NCBI GenBank assembly: GCA_003427395.1
Contig: BFEA01000081.1
Location: 3,064,078-3,110,426 of the forward strand
Origin: Chara braunii
Taxonomy: Eukaryota > Streptophyta > Charophyceae > Charales > Characeae
Direction: 5' to 3'
Length of the DNA: 46,349 nucleotides
The notes under the pieces were generated by a model that was not told the DNA's origin, did no database searches, and was given only the letters and a program-made list of their open reading frames with translations. This document shows, piece after piece, positions 30,103-41,024 of the stretch. Each line of letters opens with the position of its first letter. Within the stretch, counting starts at the first letter, position 1. Made by a program: the position numbers and the translations under genes.

Positions 30103-30860
30103 ATCTCGCACATTTTATGATCCGCTCTTGGCCATGGACTCTGAGGGAAGATCGCTGCCCATACTAGAGCACGATCCAGATCTTCTGACATAAGAATCAG
30201 GTCAATTCGTGACTTGGAATGATAAGGGGATCCACTGTTACGAATACAGGTAAAAGACGTTCCCGATGAAAAATCATTCTATATGTATCGTACAGATGTT
30301 CAGAAGAACAAAGTCTACTTAGGATCTTTTCATCCACTTCTATATATGTTGGGTAAGGAGCAAGTATCTTCCTTCGGTTTAGCCATCTGTCTGGGGCTGC
30401 ATTAGAATCTCCTGTCATGATTATCAGGATTCCATTTGGAATATGAGCTCTAATGTCTTGAAAAAAACTTACCCTTTGTTGCACCTCATTAGGAGCATAG
30501 ATATTTATGACACAAACTACTTCAATTTCTAGCATAACCAAAGCTGAAATTCATCATCCCTGTTCCTTATCTGCTGACCAATGTATTGTTTCTGCCCTAG
30601 AGTCCGGTGGGATCCAGATCGCGACTCCCCCTGACCCACTTCTTGGAGCATGGGCAACAACTTTCTGAAAAGGCCTTACAATGTTGTGAGTTCTTACATG
30701 TGTAGGAAAATCCAGTAAATGCGTTTCTTGAATACATATCACGTCAGGTCAATGATGTCCCCCTACACCTTTGAACTATTTCATTAAGGTGTTTTTTTTT
30801 TCGACATTTGTTATTGCTAAACCATTGACATTAATAGATCTAAGATCCAAGTCCGCTGAT
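30103..30860 (-). pseudogene. LINE ORF2: apurinic/apyrimidinic-type endonuclease domain
   Basis: On the minus strand the domain begins DLRSINVNGLAITN near 30850, the usual start of L1 ORF2. It continues with ICIQETHLLDFP (catalytic Glu motif, 30742-30700), GGVAIWIPPDSRAE, NIYAPN, TGDSNAAPDRW, SRIDLILMSEDLD near 30210 and ADHKM near 30115. These are the ordered motifs of the endonuclease that nicks target DNA. A frameshift near 30780, a stop near 30554 and another near 30197 break it. Confidence 0.8.
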
Positions 30861-31933
30861 TTGGTTGCGAGGTGTCAGGAGGGGTTTTTCCCATAATGTG
30901 CGTGAAGAGCCTCCATGACTATCTAGCCGCCACTCCATATCCCAAACTATTTTTTTACAAGCACACCCAATTACCCTTATCCAACTCAGAGAAAACTTGT
31001 AGGATTCCTCTGCGAAGGATGAAACACAAAAAAACTACGACTTCTAAGTCTGTCCAGACTGCATTGGCCTTACATTTCAAGTGTTGCAGATCCATCAAGA
31101 CCAAGTGTATATACCACTTCAGTCAAACTTCCTTGTGTTCCTCAAATTTGACAAAAATGTCCCGCTTGGCCATCTGGGACTTCTCCCCGGATTCCGTAAT
31201 GGTAGCGTGAGGACCCGGGTCAAAATGTTTAGAAAGGAAATTGTTAAGATCCTTTTTTAATTGACGATCACCCACACTTTGATATTCCACATACGATGAC
31301 CACCCCCTTAGTGTAACCGCACCATACTGATCCTGCCCAATTGGAGAAAGACCAATTTTTCATTTTCTTTTTTTTTTCTTACTGGATAATAAAATTGCCT
31401 TTTTGAATTTGTGACTTATTGATTTGTCATTTTTCCAAAATTTGTCTCAATTTTAATCTCTTACCAGCCTCCTGTGCAAGTGGAGGAGAGAAGGAGACCA
31501 GGGATTTGAGAGACTTTGTACTTTGTGACTGCAGGGCTAGAGGTTGTTTCTGCTGCTGCTGCTGCACCTACTTTTGTTGTTCCTCCTGTTGTGATGACTG
31601 TTGATGTTGATGTTCTTGAGATGACAAATTTTTATCATTCACTACAATCATATCAGCAGATGTTATTTGTTGTGTAAAGTCTAAAGAAAGGGGATGTAAC
31701 ATAGTATGTGACTTTTGTGACAGTTGCGGCTGCAATTGGAGTTGTTGAGGACTCTGTTGTTGATTTCCCGAGTCTTCATCACCTTCAAACTGTCATCCCT
31801 TTTTTTTCCCTTGATTGTCTTTGGTCTGCTTTAAGTTAATCCCTTATTCCTTTGATAATGATAACCAAGAGTCCCTTGGAGGAGAGGGGGTAACCTCCGG
31901 TAGTTCAACAAAAGAAGACTGCGTTACCAGCAA

Positions 31934-34928
31934 CTAGGTTTCCTCTTCCTGATTAGAAGAACCATTCCTTTGAGTCGCAAGATCAACTGGATCAGCTGGA
32001 ACCATCGCGTTATGCTGCTCTTCCACCTCTGAATCTTCAGTCGTCGACTGAGGGGAAGGAGGGTGGAATAGTGCTTCCACTTCTTGTAACATCCGCTGGC
32101 TCACTACAGTCCAGCAAGCTCCTGTCGGTAACCCTTGTTGCAACACCTTTCTCAAACTCGCATTACCATTCAACATATTAACAAGTTGCAAAAAAGAGAG
32201 GTCCCAAATTCCACCAAAGCAGTTCCAAATGTAATTTTGAGTCTCTCAATTAACGAATCTGCTAACTGTATTATTTTCTGATCCAGTGGGATCTCTGATT
32301 GACCTTCCCCTGTTGATTGTGGGAATGCATCTCTCATTGGAGCATCGGTAGGTTGTTGTGAATCAACGTCCATTGGGACTGGACCAAAAGAGTCCTTGAA
32401 AGGATCATGATTTTATTTTTATTTTTTTAGCTTTCGCCATAGTCCTTTCCCGCGGACTATAGGTTGATTACATTTTTTATTATTTTTTCCATCTTGATCC
32501 GAAAAGTCTTCCGGATCAGTTACTCCCGGAGGGGAGACCAGATCCATTGCAGATGTTGTATTTTCAATTGTAAGAACACTGAGTTCAGATTTCTATTGTT
32601 TCTCCTGTTGTTGCATTGTATTCTTTTCTGGTGCCCCCTTTGGAAGCATATAATTTTTGGGATCTTGTCCTAACGACTTTTGTTTTAATTGAACATGTAT
32701 AACCTCCCCTTGAGACTGTGTCTTGGGCTGGTCCGATCGCCCCGCACCAGGGAGGTGAATGGTATGTTCCACCCTTGAGCTGCGAGGTACTTCCTGGCTG
32801 CTTTGACCGCCTGTTTTTCCTGTTCTGACTGTCGTGATCGTAGCTTCTAGCGGAGTCCAATTATCCGGAGGTTTAATTTCCAAATTTGGCTCTCCGTGCC
32901 TTTCCCACGTCCAACCTTTAGGAGAACCATTTCGGGTGGAACTCTCAACATAAACCCATCCCTCATGACCCGGGTCTACTGTACGTCATAGGTTGGATTT
33001 GAAGGGATCTCTAATCAACCTCCCTATAGCTCTTTGCTTTCGCATTGGATTCTGTCCACAGGTTGGATCTGTATTTAGGTGTCTGTAGGCTTTACACCTG
33101 AAACACCAAGGACGAAGTTTATGTGTCGTGTGTATGCGATATTCCCTTCCACCAATCCTATAAGGTATAATATCATTCATTTTGAAAGGTTGATTAAAAT
33201 GATGATCCAAAGCTAGCATTAGATAGTCGTCACGCCTGGCCGAATATGCCGGAAGGGGATAGATGAAATCCACTATGTCATAGATCTCACCGAAATCATT
33301 GATGAACGCCGCTTGAATCTTTATTGGGATGTGTCTGAAATCCACCCAAAAATAATATTCCATCATCCGACGTCGTCTTTCATCCGGACCTTGCTTCTGT
33401 AGAGACCAGGATATATCCTAACTTCAGAACGATCACAATGGAGTTTTTTCCGCAAATCAATTGCTTTCTTGTCATCCGTGTGTAAACATAGTACTGTAAA
33501 CACAGACAATGAAATGGGTTGTATAAGAAAATCTTCATTCACAGCTTTCAGGTTCCCTTTAAAAAATGCAAGACGTCTTCCTATTCATTTAATCTTATCA
33601 TTACTCGGCTGATAAGCTGCATCATCGTGAAACACCCAGTTATTAGTATGATTTTGGTAGATCTCATCTCTTTCTGCTAATCTTTGGGTATGATAAGTCT
33701 TTATCATCGTTTTTTTTTTCCCCGGAGTCGACTACTCGATTTTCCGAAGGACTGATGAACTTTGAGAGAAAAAATGCACGGGCTGTGGGGATATTGGAAA
33801 GGAGGATTTGAAGGGTATTCATTCGTGGTCCTGTGCGCTTGATTTCTAATGTTTTATCATAAAACGGACCCTTCACTTTCTGAAGCCAAGATGAACTCGG
33901 ATTTTCCTTGACCACTGAGGCCAGCAACTCTATCCCTGTCATGTAAACCCCTGGGATTGCGTTGATCTCTGGGATTGCGTTGATCTCTGTTGTTTCCTCC
34001 TCCCTTTGTTCTACCCCTCTTTCCCCCTCTCCTCCTCTCTTTATTTCCCAAACACCAACACGTCTTCCTCCCCTCCCTCTCCCTCCACTATCTCCCCTCC
34101 CTCGATTTCCTTTTTCCCCTCGACTCCCTTCTTCTCGACTTCCCCACCTCCCTCTGTCTCCCTTTCTCCCTTCCATCCTTTGAAGCGTCGGAACTCCTCT
34201 ATTTCCATTACTCGGTCATTGTTATTTTCCTCTTGATCTTTCTCCTGCTCATTCACGATGTCAATAGCCCTTGTGATCAAGCGATCACCACCAGGCATCT
34301 GATTACTTTTATTACTCTGATTTTCCAATCTCTCACCCTGCCAGTGGAATGGCGTATACAACGGATTGGTTACCTTTTGTGCAACCACTTCATTTGTGTA
34401 ACCTGTCCCATATTATGATGTTGCTACCAATGTAGTAGCCGTGACCCCTTTCCTTGGTGAGGAATCATCATGATGAAAAAGTGGATTCACCATCATTGAC
34501 CTCCCTTGTGAGTGCATAGTCACCATTCCTTGACTTATATTTGTGTGCAGCAGAGAGCCTAATGGTGAGACCTGATATTGATTGGTATTGCTTCTGGAGG
34601 AGGATTGGTTCAATAGCGAACGGTTCCGCTGTGAACGTTCCTCCTCCGTCAGGATTTCCTCATCAAAAATAACCTGATCCAATGCTTGGCTGTACACATA
34701 CTCATTATGGTTACCATGTTTTAAATCCAAGGAGCGATGCTTTTTCAAACGAGAATGCAACACCATCTTTACAAGCGTTTGTAAATGTTTGGCTGCAATT
34801 TGCCTAATCGCTCCTCTAAATAGTAACATGCTGTCCACCTTTTTGTGACTTCGTTGATTGCGAGTGACACGTGTCACTTTTCCAATTATTATTTGGTTGA
34901 AGCCTAAATAAGAGGAAAATAAAAGCAA
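31934..34928 (-). pseudogene. LINE ORF1: RNA-binding gag-like protein with zinc knuckle
   Basis: Broken frames line up on the minus strand. 34928-34413 is a basic N-terminal part; 34388-33664 shifts frames and has a Glu/Arg/Gly-rich stretch (RGRGDSGGRGRGG). 33366-32986 has the best domain: WVDFRHIPIKIQAAFINDFG, then GGREYRIHTTHKLRPWCFRC and a C-x2-C-x4-H-x6-C arrangement near 33110-33060. This matches the DUF4283-plus-knuckle layout of plant L1 ORF1 proteins, with a slightly long last spacing. Polar Gln/Pro-rich sequence continues through 32883-31934. The role in the family is binding the element RNA. At least five frame breaks are present. Confidence 0.6.
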
Positions 34929-34989
34929 AAATTAAAAAAAATTGAAAAAATAAATCTCAGATTATCCAATATTTTCTGAGATTCCTTAT

Positions 34990-35350
34990 TGCATCATTTT
35001 AAGTTAGGAACAGGTTGGGATCATGCTGCATTGAGAATTGAGGGTAGGAGGGAGGACTCGAGTTGATGAGAAGCCATGAGAGTTAGGAGTGGTCAGGAAA
35101 AAGAAGCACTTCCCTAAAGAATGTTCCACTGTCGAGTCTCCTCCTGTTGTAGCCAGCAAATCCTCCAAGGGTATGCCCTCGTTCACCTTACTGGATATCT
35201 CGGCATGAGCAGCACCTCCACCAATCTCTCTTGGTGACTATGCCGTTCTCCTTGCTGATTATCCCGACATGAGCCACGTCTCCAACAATCTCTCTCCGTG
35301 GCTATGGCTGACAATCACTCTATGGTTGACAGTCACTCTTGTTGTGACAA
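34990..35350. repeat. 63-bp imperfect tandem repeat; otherwise no gene
   Basis: Around 35185-35310 the phrase CTGGATATCTCGGCATGAGC..CACC(A)AATCTCTC recurs about 63 bp later as CTGATTATCCCGACATGAGC. No coding sequence is supported in 34990-35520. Confidence 0.5.
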
Positions 35351-35534
35351 ACAGTCGTGAACAGATAAATCCAACCTTTACTCAACCCAGTTCGTGACTT
35401 CAACTTTCCCTAACAATGATTAATATTAGGAAAAACCACGTGGCTAGTTGTGAACCAGCACGCGTATGCAAGGATCGATTGTCTCCTCGTCAATAACATT
35501 CGCTCTTTCCGACTCGCCAACCACACATTCATGT

Positions 35535-35935
35535 ATTCAATCAATCATGATCACTCAATGACCTTAGCTGGAAGGCCTGTGCAGTCCATCCAACCTTGCC
35601 GCCCACCCTGATCGGACGACTTTGTGAACGACTGCCAATCCTGCACAACAATTCCAACCTTCCTCACACCCCAGCGGATGACTTCGTAATCGGATCGTCG
35701 AAACGTTCCAATATTGATAATGACAGCAAGTGCAACCTCTTTAAAGCTAATCTAAATTGCAGTATCAATTTCCCATCAATCCCGATCACACAATGACCAT
35801 GTCTGTCCGACCTGCGCAGCTTATCCAATCCTCACCGTCCACCCCAGCGGACGACTTTAACCCAGCGGACGACTTAGTGATCGGATCATCAAAGCATTCC
35901 AGAATTAATAATGACAATAAATAAAAAATTGGACG
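35535..35935. repeat. 235-bp tandem duplication
   Basis: Landmarks GATCACWCAATGACC (35549 and 35784), CCGCCCACCCTGATCGGACGAC-type sequence and CGACTTMGTRATCGGATCRTC recur in order with an offset of about 235 bp. The second copy also has a short internal duplication of CCCAGCGGACGACTT. Confidence 0.7.
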
Positions 35936-36004
35936 CCACACCTGCGCAACGAACCCCCGCGTGCCATAACCGTGCATCTCATACCAAAAAGAAACTGCTA
36001 GCAA

Positions 36005-36620
36005 CTAGGGCGATCAAGCGATGATGACTGACCACTGCAATTACGCCCACCAGGCGCCAAAGAGCGCAGTCTCCTCCCGCTCTGCGTTACTGATTGTGAT
36101 GGCAACACAATCCTCCGCATGCCGGATTAATGTGTCCCGTACGAAAAAGAAAATGCTGCCAATCAACCATAGCTAGCGATCAAGCGGTGATGACCGGTCA
36201 CTGCAATTGCGGCCACTAAGCGCCAAACACCGCACTCTCCTCCCCCTCCGTATAACTGAGTGTGATGCCAGCGCAATCCTCCGCGTGCCGAACCAATTTG
36301 TCCCGAACGAAGAAAATAGTGTCGGTCGACCATAGCAGAATGCGATGGAATTTTACCCGCGCTCCTCCTTAGTATGGCGACAACACATTACTCATAACTG
36401 CGCATCACCACATCGCAGCGTAATCCTCCATGTGTCACAACGCAATTCTCCGCTTGCCGGACCAATGTGTCCCGTACGAAAGAGAAAAATGTTGTCGATC
36501 GACCATAGCTTACGATCAAGCGAAGATGGCTGATCACTACAATTGCGGCCACTAGGCGCCAAACAACGTACTATTCTCCCGCTCCACGTTACTAAGTGTG
36601 ATGGCAATGCACTCATTTAT
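36005..36620. repeat. Satellite-like tandem repeat with 167-bp period
   Basis: GATCAAGCGRWGATGRCTGRYCACT occurs at 36011, 36178 and 36511. Offsets are 167 and 333 (two periods). Each unit also carries AATTGCGGCCACTARGCGCCAAA, CGTTACTRAGTGTGATGGCA and GTCCCGTACGAAAGAGAAAA. The third unit (36345 on) is diverged. The period is close to a nucleosome repeat. Confidence 0.8.
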
Positions 36621-36639
36621 TCTATATCTATCAAACTGT

Positions 36640-36900
36640 AAACCCGAAACCAAAACGCAATATGATGTATATGATCTTTGTTAAACATACCTAAACAACA
36701 GAGCTCTATCAATAGTGAGAGACGTATAATGTGAACGTCAAGTCCCGCAACCAATATCATGGCAATATGCATTATCATGTGAGACAAACAGGGGGCATTG
36801 ATTACTTCCCTGCACAGGAAAGGATTGACCTCTTGCTAACTATCCACTAATCAGCCCGCCGCCAACCAACGGGACGAACAACATGATTGAGAGATGAGGG
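36640..36900 (-). repeat. 3' flank of Asn-rich gene copy 2, shared with copy 1
   Basis: ACCCGAAACCAAAACGCAATATGATGT (36646 on), the AACGTCAAGTCC word and GGGGGCATTGATTACTTCCCTGCACAGGAAAGGATTG correspond in order to 23350-23615 beyond copy 1. The duplicated unit is therefore larger than the coding part. Confidence 0.55.
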
Positions 36901-36947
36901 CATGAGGGTTGAGAGCCAATCATCCTAATGGGCGAGGGGGAGGTCAT

Positions 36948-38423
36948 CTATCCTACGCCCACCCCGTGCCAAAAAATGAAAGACGAATCAACGTGATGAA
37001 ACACCGGGTAGGACTGGGAAGGATCGATAATTCTCACCTTCAACCACAACTCCCACCTCGCCAGCCCAACCAAGTTGCTAGCTGCCCCCCACTTCCCTGG
37101 TGCTGTTGTTATTATTAGCTTTAGTTCTTCTGCTATCATTGTGGCGACGCTGGCCTTCGCCGTTGTTGTTGTTGTCACCACCGCCGTTGCCATTAGCCCC
37201 AATTCCACACCGCACTCATCTGCCTCATCAGTGGTATCTTCCCTCTCGCCATGGTCGCCGATGCCGTGATGAGGATAAGCACCACCGTCGGCATCAATCA
37301 TTGTTGTTGTTGCTTGTGTTGTTGTTATTGGTGTTTCTGCTGTCGCCATCTCAGCCGCTTCGACGTCGATCGATGTCGTTGTTACTGTTGTTGATGTTGT
37401 TGTTATTGTTGTTGATGTCATTGCTGTATTAGTTTCTGTATTTGTCGTTGCTGTCACCGTCGCTGCTGTCGTCGTTGCCATTAACCCCAACGCCACTTCC
37501 CCCTCTCCTGCCTCATCGAAGGCATGTTTCCTCTCATCTCCGACAACAGCCCTCTTTGCAACGAGCTGATAAGAAAGCGACATTAGGTCAACCCACCACT
37601 CACCATCTGCCCCCTTATACTCGTCACTATCAATCGTGGCATCACCACTGTTCGTCACCTGTTCTTCTCTCAATTCCGCCTTCATGTTGTTGTTGTTGTT
37701 GTTGTTGTTATTGTTGTTGTTGTGGTGGTGGTTGTTGTTGTTGTTGTTGTTGTTGTTGTTGGCGTGGTCGTCATTGTTGTTCTCGCCATCGTTGTTGATG
37801 TTACTGTCAACCTTCACATCCCCTTTGCTCATTTCACCCAACCCCACTCCCTGCACACCATTGTTTTTGTTGTTGTTGCTGTAGTTGATATTGTTGTTGT
37901 TGTTGTTGTTGTTGTTGACGTCTCCATTATCTTCCGAGTTCGTGTCCACCTGTTGTATCTCTCCCATTGTGCTGCAGCCGTGGACGTCGGCCCCCCCATC
38001 ATTGTCATTGTTGACACCATCCCTATCGTTGATGTCGCTGTAACTTATGTTTTCGCTGCAATCATCTTCATCTGCCAGCAATCCATACCGATACTCCAAC
38101 TGATTGTGTAGATCTCGCCCCAATGTGAAGAGGGTTCTGCAAGCAGCCAACCTGTCATCCGCCCGCCTCCAGTCGATGTAGACACCGAGACGGGGATCCG
38201 GCCCATCCTCCAGCTCCCACAAGATATCTGACAACTCCTGAACCCTATCTTCCAACCACTGTTCCATCGAATTCGCTCCCCCATCGATCTCCTCCCCTTC
38301 GTGCTGTTGTTACATAAGCAGCCCCACTATCGTCTGCATCAGCTTGCATCCCTCCTCCACTATGGTGATCCATTCTTCTGCTTGTCGTTGTAGCTTCCCG
38401 ACCCAATCCATCTCTCCCTCCAT
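36948..38423 (-). pseudogene. Asn-rich protein family, copy 2
   Basis: From ATG at 38421-38423 the frame reads MEGEMDWVGKLQRQAEEW and on to GLLM, where TAA interrupts (38310-38312). It then stays open for 439 codons from MEQWLEDRVQELSDILWELE (M at 38265-38267) to 36948. DPRLGVYIDWRRADDRLAA and FTLGRDLHNQLEYRYG follow. Poly-Asn tracts come from GTT/AAC arrays at about 37690-37930, and Thr/Ala-rich tracts from about 37090-37480. A C-terminal part has twice a motif like GEVALGLMAT and CGVELGLMAT. The N-terminal block matches copy 1 with mostly conservative substitutions, evidence for past selection on protein. Product unknown; no signal peptide or membrane segment is seen. The single stop may be a recent lesion. 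Confidence 0.55.
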
Positions 38424-38429
38424 CAGCTG

Positions 38430-38665
38430 CGCCACTCACTCAGTTTTGCCCCTTGTAATCCCACGGCTGGCGCTACCCCTGTTGACGTGTCACGGGACGT
38501 CAATGTCACCAAACAACAGGCGCCACGTGGCTGCAGGCCACCTCGCACCTATCGGGCACGTGCGCAGGCCCAACAGCCGGGGAGCTGTTCTCCCCAGGCA
38601 CTAGTCGAGCCAGGGTGACCGGGCCCTACCGGTCCGCCGGCGTCGGGGCGCTAGCGCTAGCGCAG
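38430..38665 (-). repeat. Conserved 5' flank of Asn-rich gene copy 2
   Basis: CACGTGTCACGGGAC-like words, CCAAACAACAGGCGCCACGTGG, CGGGCACGTGCGCA and CCGGGGAGCTGTTCTCCCCAGG match 24790-24920 in order. The segment ends at the 16-bp palindrome GCGCTAGCGCTAGCGC (38648-38663). CACGTG and ACGTGKC words resemble G-box promoter sites; whether they act is unknown. Confidence 0.5.
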
Positions 38666-38757
38666 CTCCACCTCCCTTCTTGGCATATGCGTCCTCTAGT
38701 TCCCTGTATCTAGAATGAAGCTTTTTCCTGGGGGAAAAAGGAGTTGGGCCGGCACGT

Positions 38758-39011
38758 AGGGTTGGAGGTGCTTGGTATTCAAGACATTCTGGCACCCAGA
38801 TTAGGCGAAGAGGCACAAAGAGGCACAAAGCTAGTTCAGTAGTAATACCCTTGGGGGAAGCTGTGTCTGATTTGCAGCAGATTTGGGTCACTTGGATCAC
38901 TTATTTCATTGCAAAAAAAAGCATCATCATCATTAGTATGATCACAGTTTACATAGAATCAGTAGAAGTTCATCATAAAAAAAAAAGAAAAAAAAAAAGG
39001 GTTGGAGGTGC
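38758..39011 (+). mobile_element. Short poly(A) retroposon with 14-bp target-site duplication
   Basis: AGGGTTGGAGGTGC occurs at 38758-38771 and again at 38998-39011. Between them are 226 bp ending in an A-rich tail (38977-38997). The perfect 14-bp duplication and tail are the signature of LINE-mediated insertion. The body contains an 11-bp tandem GAGGCACAAA(G) pair, an internal A8 tract and CATCATCATCATTA. It is not family B. It may be a retroposed transcript end. Confidence 0.8.
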
Positions 39012-39508
39012 GAGAGCGATGGCACACGACACGCTTGAGCGGCTCGGGAGCGGAGGCACACGGTGATGTGATGGGGGACATGGCGCGGGAATAGAGGCGT
39101 ATGGGGACATGAGGTGAAAAGCATGAAACGAGGGGATGATACGCGATACGATGGGAGGGCAAAGCGTGAAATATGATAGAATTAGAGAGCTCAGGACGAG
39201 ATCATGCATTGGTGCCATGTGGAGTGGCGCTATGGGGGAGGACAAGGGGAGCAGCGAGGTCATCTCGGTATGAGATGGTGGCTATTTCCACGGAGGAGCT
39301 GCCTGACCGGAGTATTGTTCTTCTTAAAATGGATGATGCTGCTCGGCATTCATTTTCTCCCTCCAAGATTGGGGTGCGGTGACCTGTGACAATGACACCC
39401 TTGTCTTCTTCTGGACTATGTGTGAGGGGCTGCTCACAGGCCCAACAGTTTCGGCTTGCAATGTGTTTTGGATCATTGCTGACGATGGTGTAAGTCACAG
39501 TCCGATAG
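39012..39508. other. No gene recognised
   Basis: Purine-rich sequence with weak overlapping frames on both strands and no recognisable motif. Confidence 0.35.
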
Positions 39509-39588
39509 TTTTTTTTTTTTTTTTTTTTTTTTTTCCTCCATCTATTGGTGGGGAGCGACACCTGCTGGAAACCGGGTCCAGCGTCCCC
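39509..39588 (-). mobile_element. Family B retroposon, internally deleted
   Basis: T run 39509-39534 is followed directly by CTCCATCTATTGGTGGGGAGC and the head GCTGGAAACCGGGTCCAGCGTCCC. The variable hairpin is absent, so the copy lacks the middle of the element. Confidence 0.75.
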
Positions 39589-39609
39589 TTTAAAATGACA
39601 TGACATGAC

Positions 39610-40070
39610 ACACTGGGATTGTTATCTGTTGTTTCTGTGGCTGCGGCCATATCTTTTGACCACCCAGGGCTCTAAAAATCCCATGGAGCTGCCAATTAAA
39701 CCCAACCCATTAAGAGCCCCTTTTCTTTGACTGACCCCAGCCCAGCTCGGCAGCCCCCCTGTTGAGTGACTCCCTGTCCGGCCCTTGGCTCCCTATTGGG
39801 CCCAAAACCCTCGTTAAACCCTTATCTACCCTGGGTGGAGCGTGTCTCAGCATGTTACAGAGCATTATACGGGGATTGCTATCAGATGTTGCTGTGGCTG
39901 CGGCCATAACTGCTGAATACCCGGGGCTGTAAATGTCCCATGGAGCTGCCATTTAAGCCCTACCCTTCTAAGAGCCCTTTTTAAGACTGACCCCAGCCCT
40001 GCTCGGCAGCCCCCCTATTGAGTAACTCCCTGTTGGGCCGTTGGCTCCCTATTGGGTCATCATCCGGCTT
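39610..40070. repeat. Two tandem copies with 257-bp offset
   Basis: GTGGCTGCGGCCAT at 39637 and 39894, CCCATGGAGCTGCCA, GACTGACCCCAGCCC and CTCGGCAGCCCCCCT recur in order in both copies, about 85% alike by eye. No coding sequence. Confidence 0.85.
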
Positions 40071-40379
40071 TGAAGAATGGTCGAATAGAGTGGCCGGTCA
40101 TGAGGTGGCTGGAATGCTTTAACGCCTATAAAGAGGAGGTGAGGTTTGAAGGGGAAGGGGGCGTGTTGAATGACATTGACAGAGTTTCGTGTGTTTTCGT
40201 TTTCATGCAATTCTATTGTTAGCCCCTTCAGTTCTTAAGTTTCGGTGTTAATCCTTTGTACACATGAAGTTTTCTCTAGATAGGTAATCCATGTTTTTTA
40301 TCTTTGATTTCCCTAATTTTATACTCTCAATTCGACTTACAAATTCTTAAATAAACCTCTGCTATTAGTCATAGCTATC

Positions 40380-40730
40380 ATGCTAGCGTCCCTTCGAGAC
40401 AACACAGGATTGAAGTCGGGGGCGCAGCGTTAGCGAGAGCGCTGCGCCCCGGCAGCATCCAATCAAGGTCACCACCACGGAGAGGAGCCGCGCGCGCCTG
40501 ATAACTGCACGCAGCAAGGAAAATAGCACGCGCGCGCTCGACGATTGCGCGCGATTGGGCCCGCGCCCTGAGCTGAAATTTGGACCACCAGTGGTCTACG
40601 CTGAGGAGGTGGGTGGTCCAAATTTCAGACCAAACGGTCCAGCGGATCATGAGATATCGAAGTTTTAGGGCGCGCCATGAAATTCGAGCGTGTCGGGCGA
40701 TGAGGAGGACGGGGGGATGGAATGACATCT
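40380..40730. repeat. GC-rich segment with two perfect hairpins
   Basis: GGGGCGCAGCG (40419-40429) pairs with CGCTGCGCCCC (40440-40450), 11 bp around a 10-nt loop. CTGAAATTTGGACCACC (40573-40589) pairs with GGTGGTCCAAATTTCAG (40612-40628), 17 bp around 22 nt. Between them are alternating GCGCGC tracts. A minus-strand frame (40728-40378) of 116 codons spans it and I do not recognise it. It could be a small foldback element. Confidence 0.7.
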
Positions 40731-41024
40731 AAACCTTCAACCTCAACACCTGCTGTTTCCTGACTTTTGAAAGCAGGTCTACTGCCATCTCTCTACTTTG
40801 CGCTTCAAACGAGTGATGCTACAGGATAGCATGCCGGATGAAGGAGGGTACTGCTTATTTGGGCACTACTCTAGGAGTAATCACTAGTGCTCTTCATCTT
40901 GCGACTTTAGGTGGAGGAGGTCGGCTCGGCACGAGAAGAAGAAGAGTACAGTGTGTCCCGTGGAGTGGGAGGAGGATTGTCAGGGGATAGTGAATGGGAG
41001 GGCTTCGAGGAGATAATCCATTTC

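Larger units (their letters stand above)
26100..34930 (-). mobile_element. L1-like LINE, near full length but decayed (LINE-2)
   Basis: About 8.7 kb on the minus strand. It has ORF1 (34928 to about 31200), then ORF2 with apurinic-type endonuclease (about 30860-30103), linker, reverse transcriptase (about 29300-28200), zinc-binding region (26940-26733) and C-terminal tail to the stop near 26254. All parts are in the right order for a plant-type L1. Many stops and frameshifts break both ORFs. A foreign segment of about 110 bp interrupts it at 29440-29555. The 3' end lies near 26100; no clear tail was found. Confidence 0.85.
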
